From Ascarosepion bandense (lineage: Eukaryota > Mollusca > Cephalopoda > Sepiida > Sepiidae), in the NCBI GenBank assembly GCA_037127315.1, contig JBBBDQ010000420.1:1899501-1963500 (forward strand): a stretch of DNA of 64,000 nt. Reading direction: 5' to 3'. This document shows, piece by piece, positions 63,455 through 64,000 of this stretch. The notes under the pieces are model-generated. The model saw only the letters and a program-made list of their open reading frames with translations, made no database searches and was not told where the DNA came from. A program made the translations under genes and the position numbers. Numbering within the stretch: position 1 is the first letter of the stretch; each line of letters opens with the position of its first letter.

Positions 63455-63825
63455 TGTGCCATGTCTTTTAAGACGTAGGCGGTCACGGACCTCCGCTTAC
63501 CCCTATTTTATGTCGCTCTTATCATTTTCCTGTTGACATCTTTCCCAAACCCCGCTCCACCAATTTGCTCAAGCCCATCAAGTATGCGTCCTGTTGCTTT
63601 CCTCTATTTCTCTTTCCCTATTGAGTATTAGTTTCTCCAAGCCCTCTGTTCTCATTATGTGTCCCAGAAACCAAAACTTTCTCTTCCTAAAGTTTCTTTT
63701 TCGTTTGCATCTTCTCCAAAACAGTGTCGTTGCTCACATTTTCGGACTATGGTATTCTCAGCATCCTTCTGTAGAATCACATTTCTATTGCTTCGAGTCT
63801 CTCCATCTTTCCTGAGATTATGAAG
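63455..63825 (-). pseudogene. LINE-C copy 5, C-terminal remnant
   Basis: Minus strand reads RKFWFLGHIMRTEGLEKLIL, LNRERE, ANWWSGVW and a degraded RDRLRLKRHG end, i.e. the RQLKFLGHIMRKEGLENL... ending of the family. Confidence 0.7.
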
Positions 63826-63931
63826 CATTGATTATGCTGCCATTTGAAGTGAAAGAAAGATATAAGGTTTGAACTCTCTACGACGAAATCAATTTCCCAA
63901 TAATTACACCTCGGGATCTCTGAGGATAGGG

Positions 63932-64000
63932 ATTTTCTAAGCGCAGTTTCTATGTGGGATGAGGCTATATGTATAGGGCACCCAGTGAGGATCGAAGTCA
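63932..64000 (-). mobile_element. SINE S2, cut by window end
   Basis: TTTCTAAGCGCAGTTTCTAT and GGGCACCCAGTGAGGATCGA: reverse S2 tail and B-box region, with the head outside the window. Confidence 0.65.

Overview
The window looks like non-genic or intronic DNA from a cephalopod, most likely an octopus. It is AT-rich and crowded with TA, CA and trinucleotide microsatellites. It carries many copies of a roughly 307-bp tRNA-derived SINE of the octopus type (ending in CTGACTGA rather than poly-A), and decayed LINE, Tc1/mariner and Helitron copies. I found no host protein-coding gene that I can defend. Every recognisable coding stretch belongs to a mobile element, and nearly all are frameshifted or truncated. 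The organism call rests on recognising these families, not on a database search.

Layout. 1-2.1 kb: three 3' ends of one LINE family (LINE-A). 4.4-6.6 kb: a Helitron, a Tc1 fossil, and a mariner fossil split by a SINE. 6.8-9.9 kb: long microsatellites and two hammerhead-bearing repeat families (D and F). 9.9-12 kb: a decayed L1/Tx1-type LINE, then a small gag-like ORF. 14-17.3 kb: LINE-C, a SINE, and a mariner whose terminal repeat has been amplified into a minisatellite. 17.4-25.7 kb: SINEs, LINE ends, a Helitron and a Tc1 fossil. 25.8-31 kb: paired inverted hammerhead elements (B, C), a lone hammerhead (A1), a mariner fossil and a further inverted-repeat element (E). 32-38 kb: palindromic minisatellite, a degenerate hammerhead (G), Helitron, LINE-A ends. 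38.4-41 kb: a retrozyme-like unit, a 5S rRNA-like sequence fused to a SINE, LINE-C and hammerhead D2. 43-48.8 kb: SINE nested in a Helitron, hammerhead A2, another Helitron, and a foldback element. 52-54.7 kb: two head-to-tail copies of an R2-like LINE carboxy terminus, one with an open 270-codon frame. 55-64 kb: Helitron, LINE-A ends, several tandem duplications and SINEs.

The most interesting system is the set of hammerhead self-cleaving ribozymes. I can fold at least eleven hammerhead cores by hand, in several unrelated-looking repeat families, often beside TA microsatellites and twice as head-to-head inverted pairs. One 304-nt unit (38458-38761, minus strand) runs exactly from cleavage site to cleavage site, as expected for a retrozyme. 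Hammerheads are known from Penelope-like elements and from metazoan retrozymes. The density, the variety and the inverted pairing here deserve a closer look. A second notable object is the 5S rRNA-like sequence directly abutting a SINE head that has lost its own B box.
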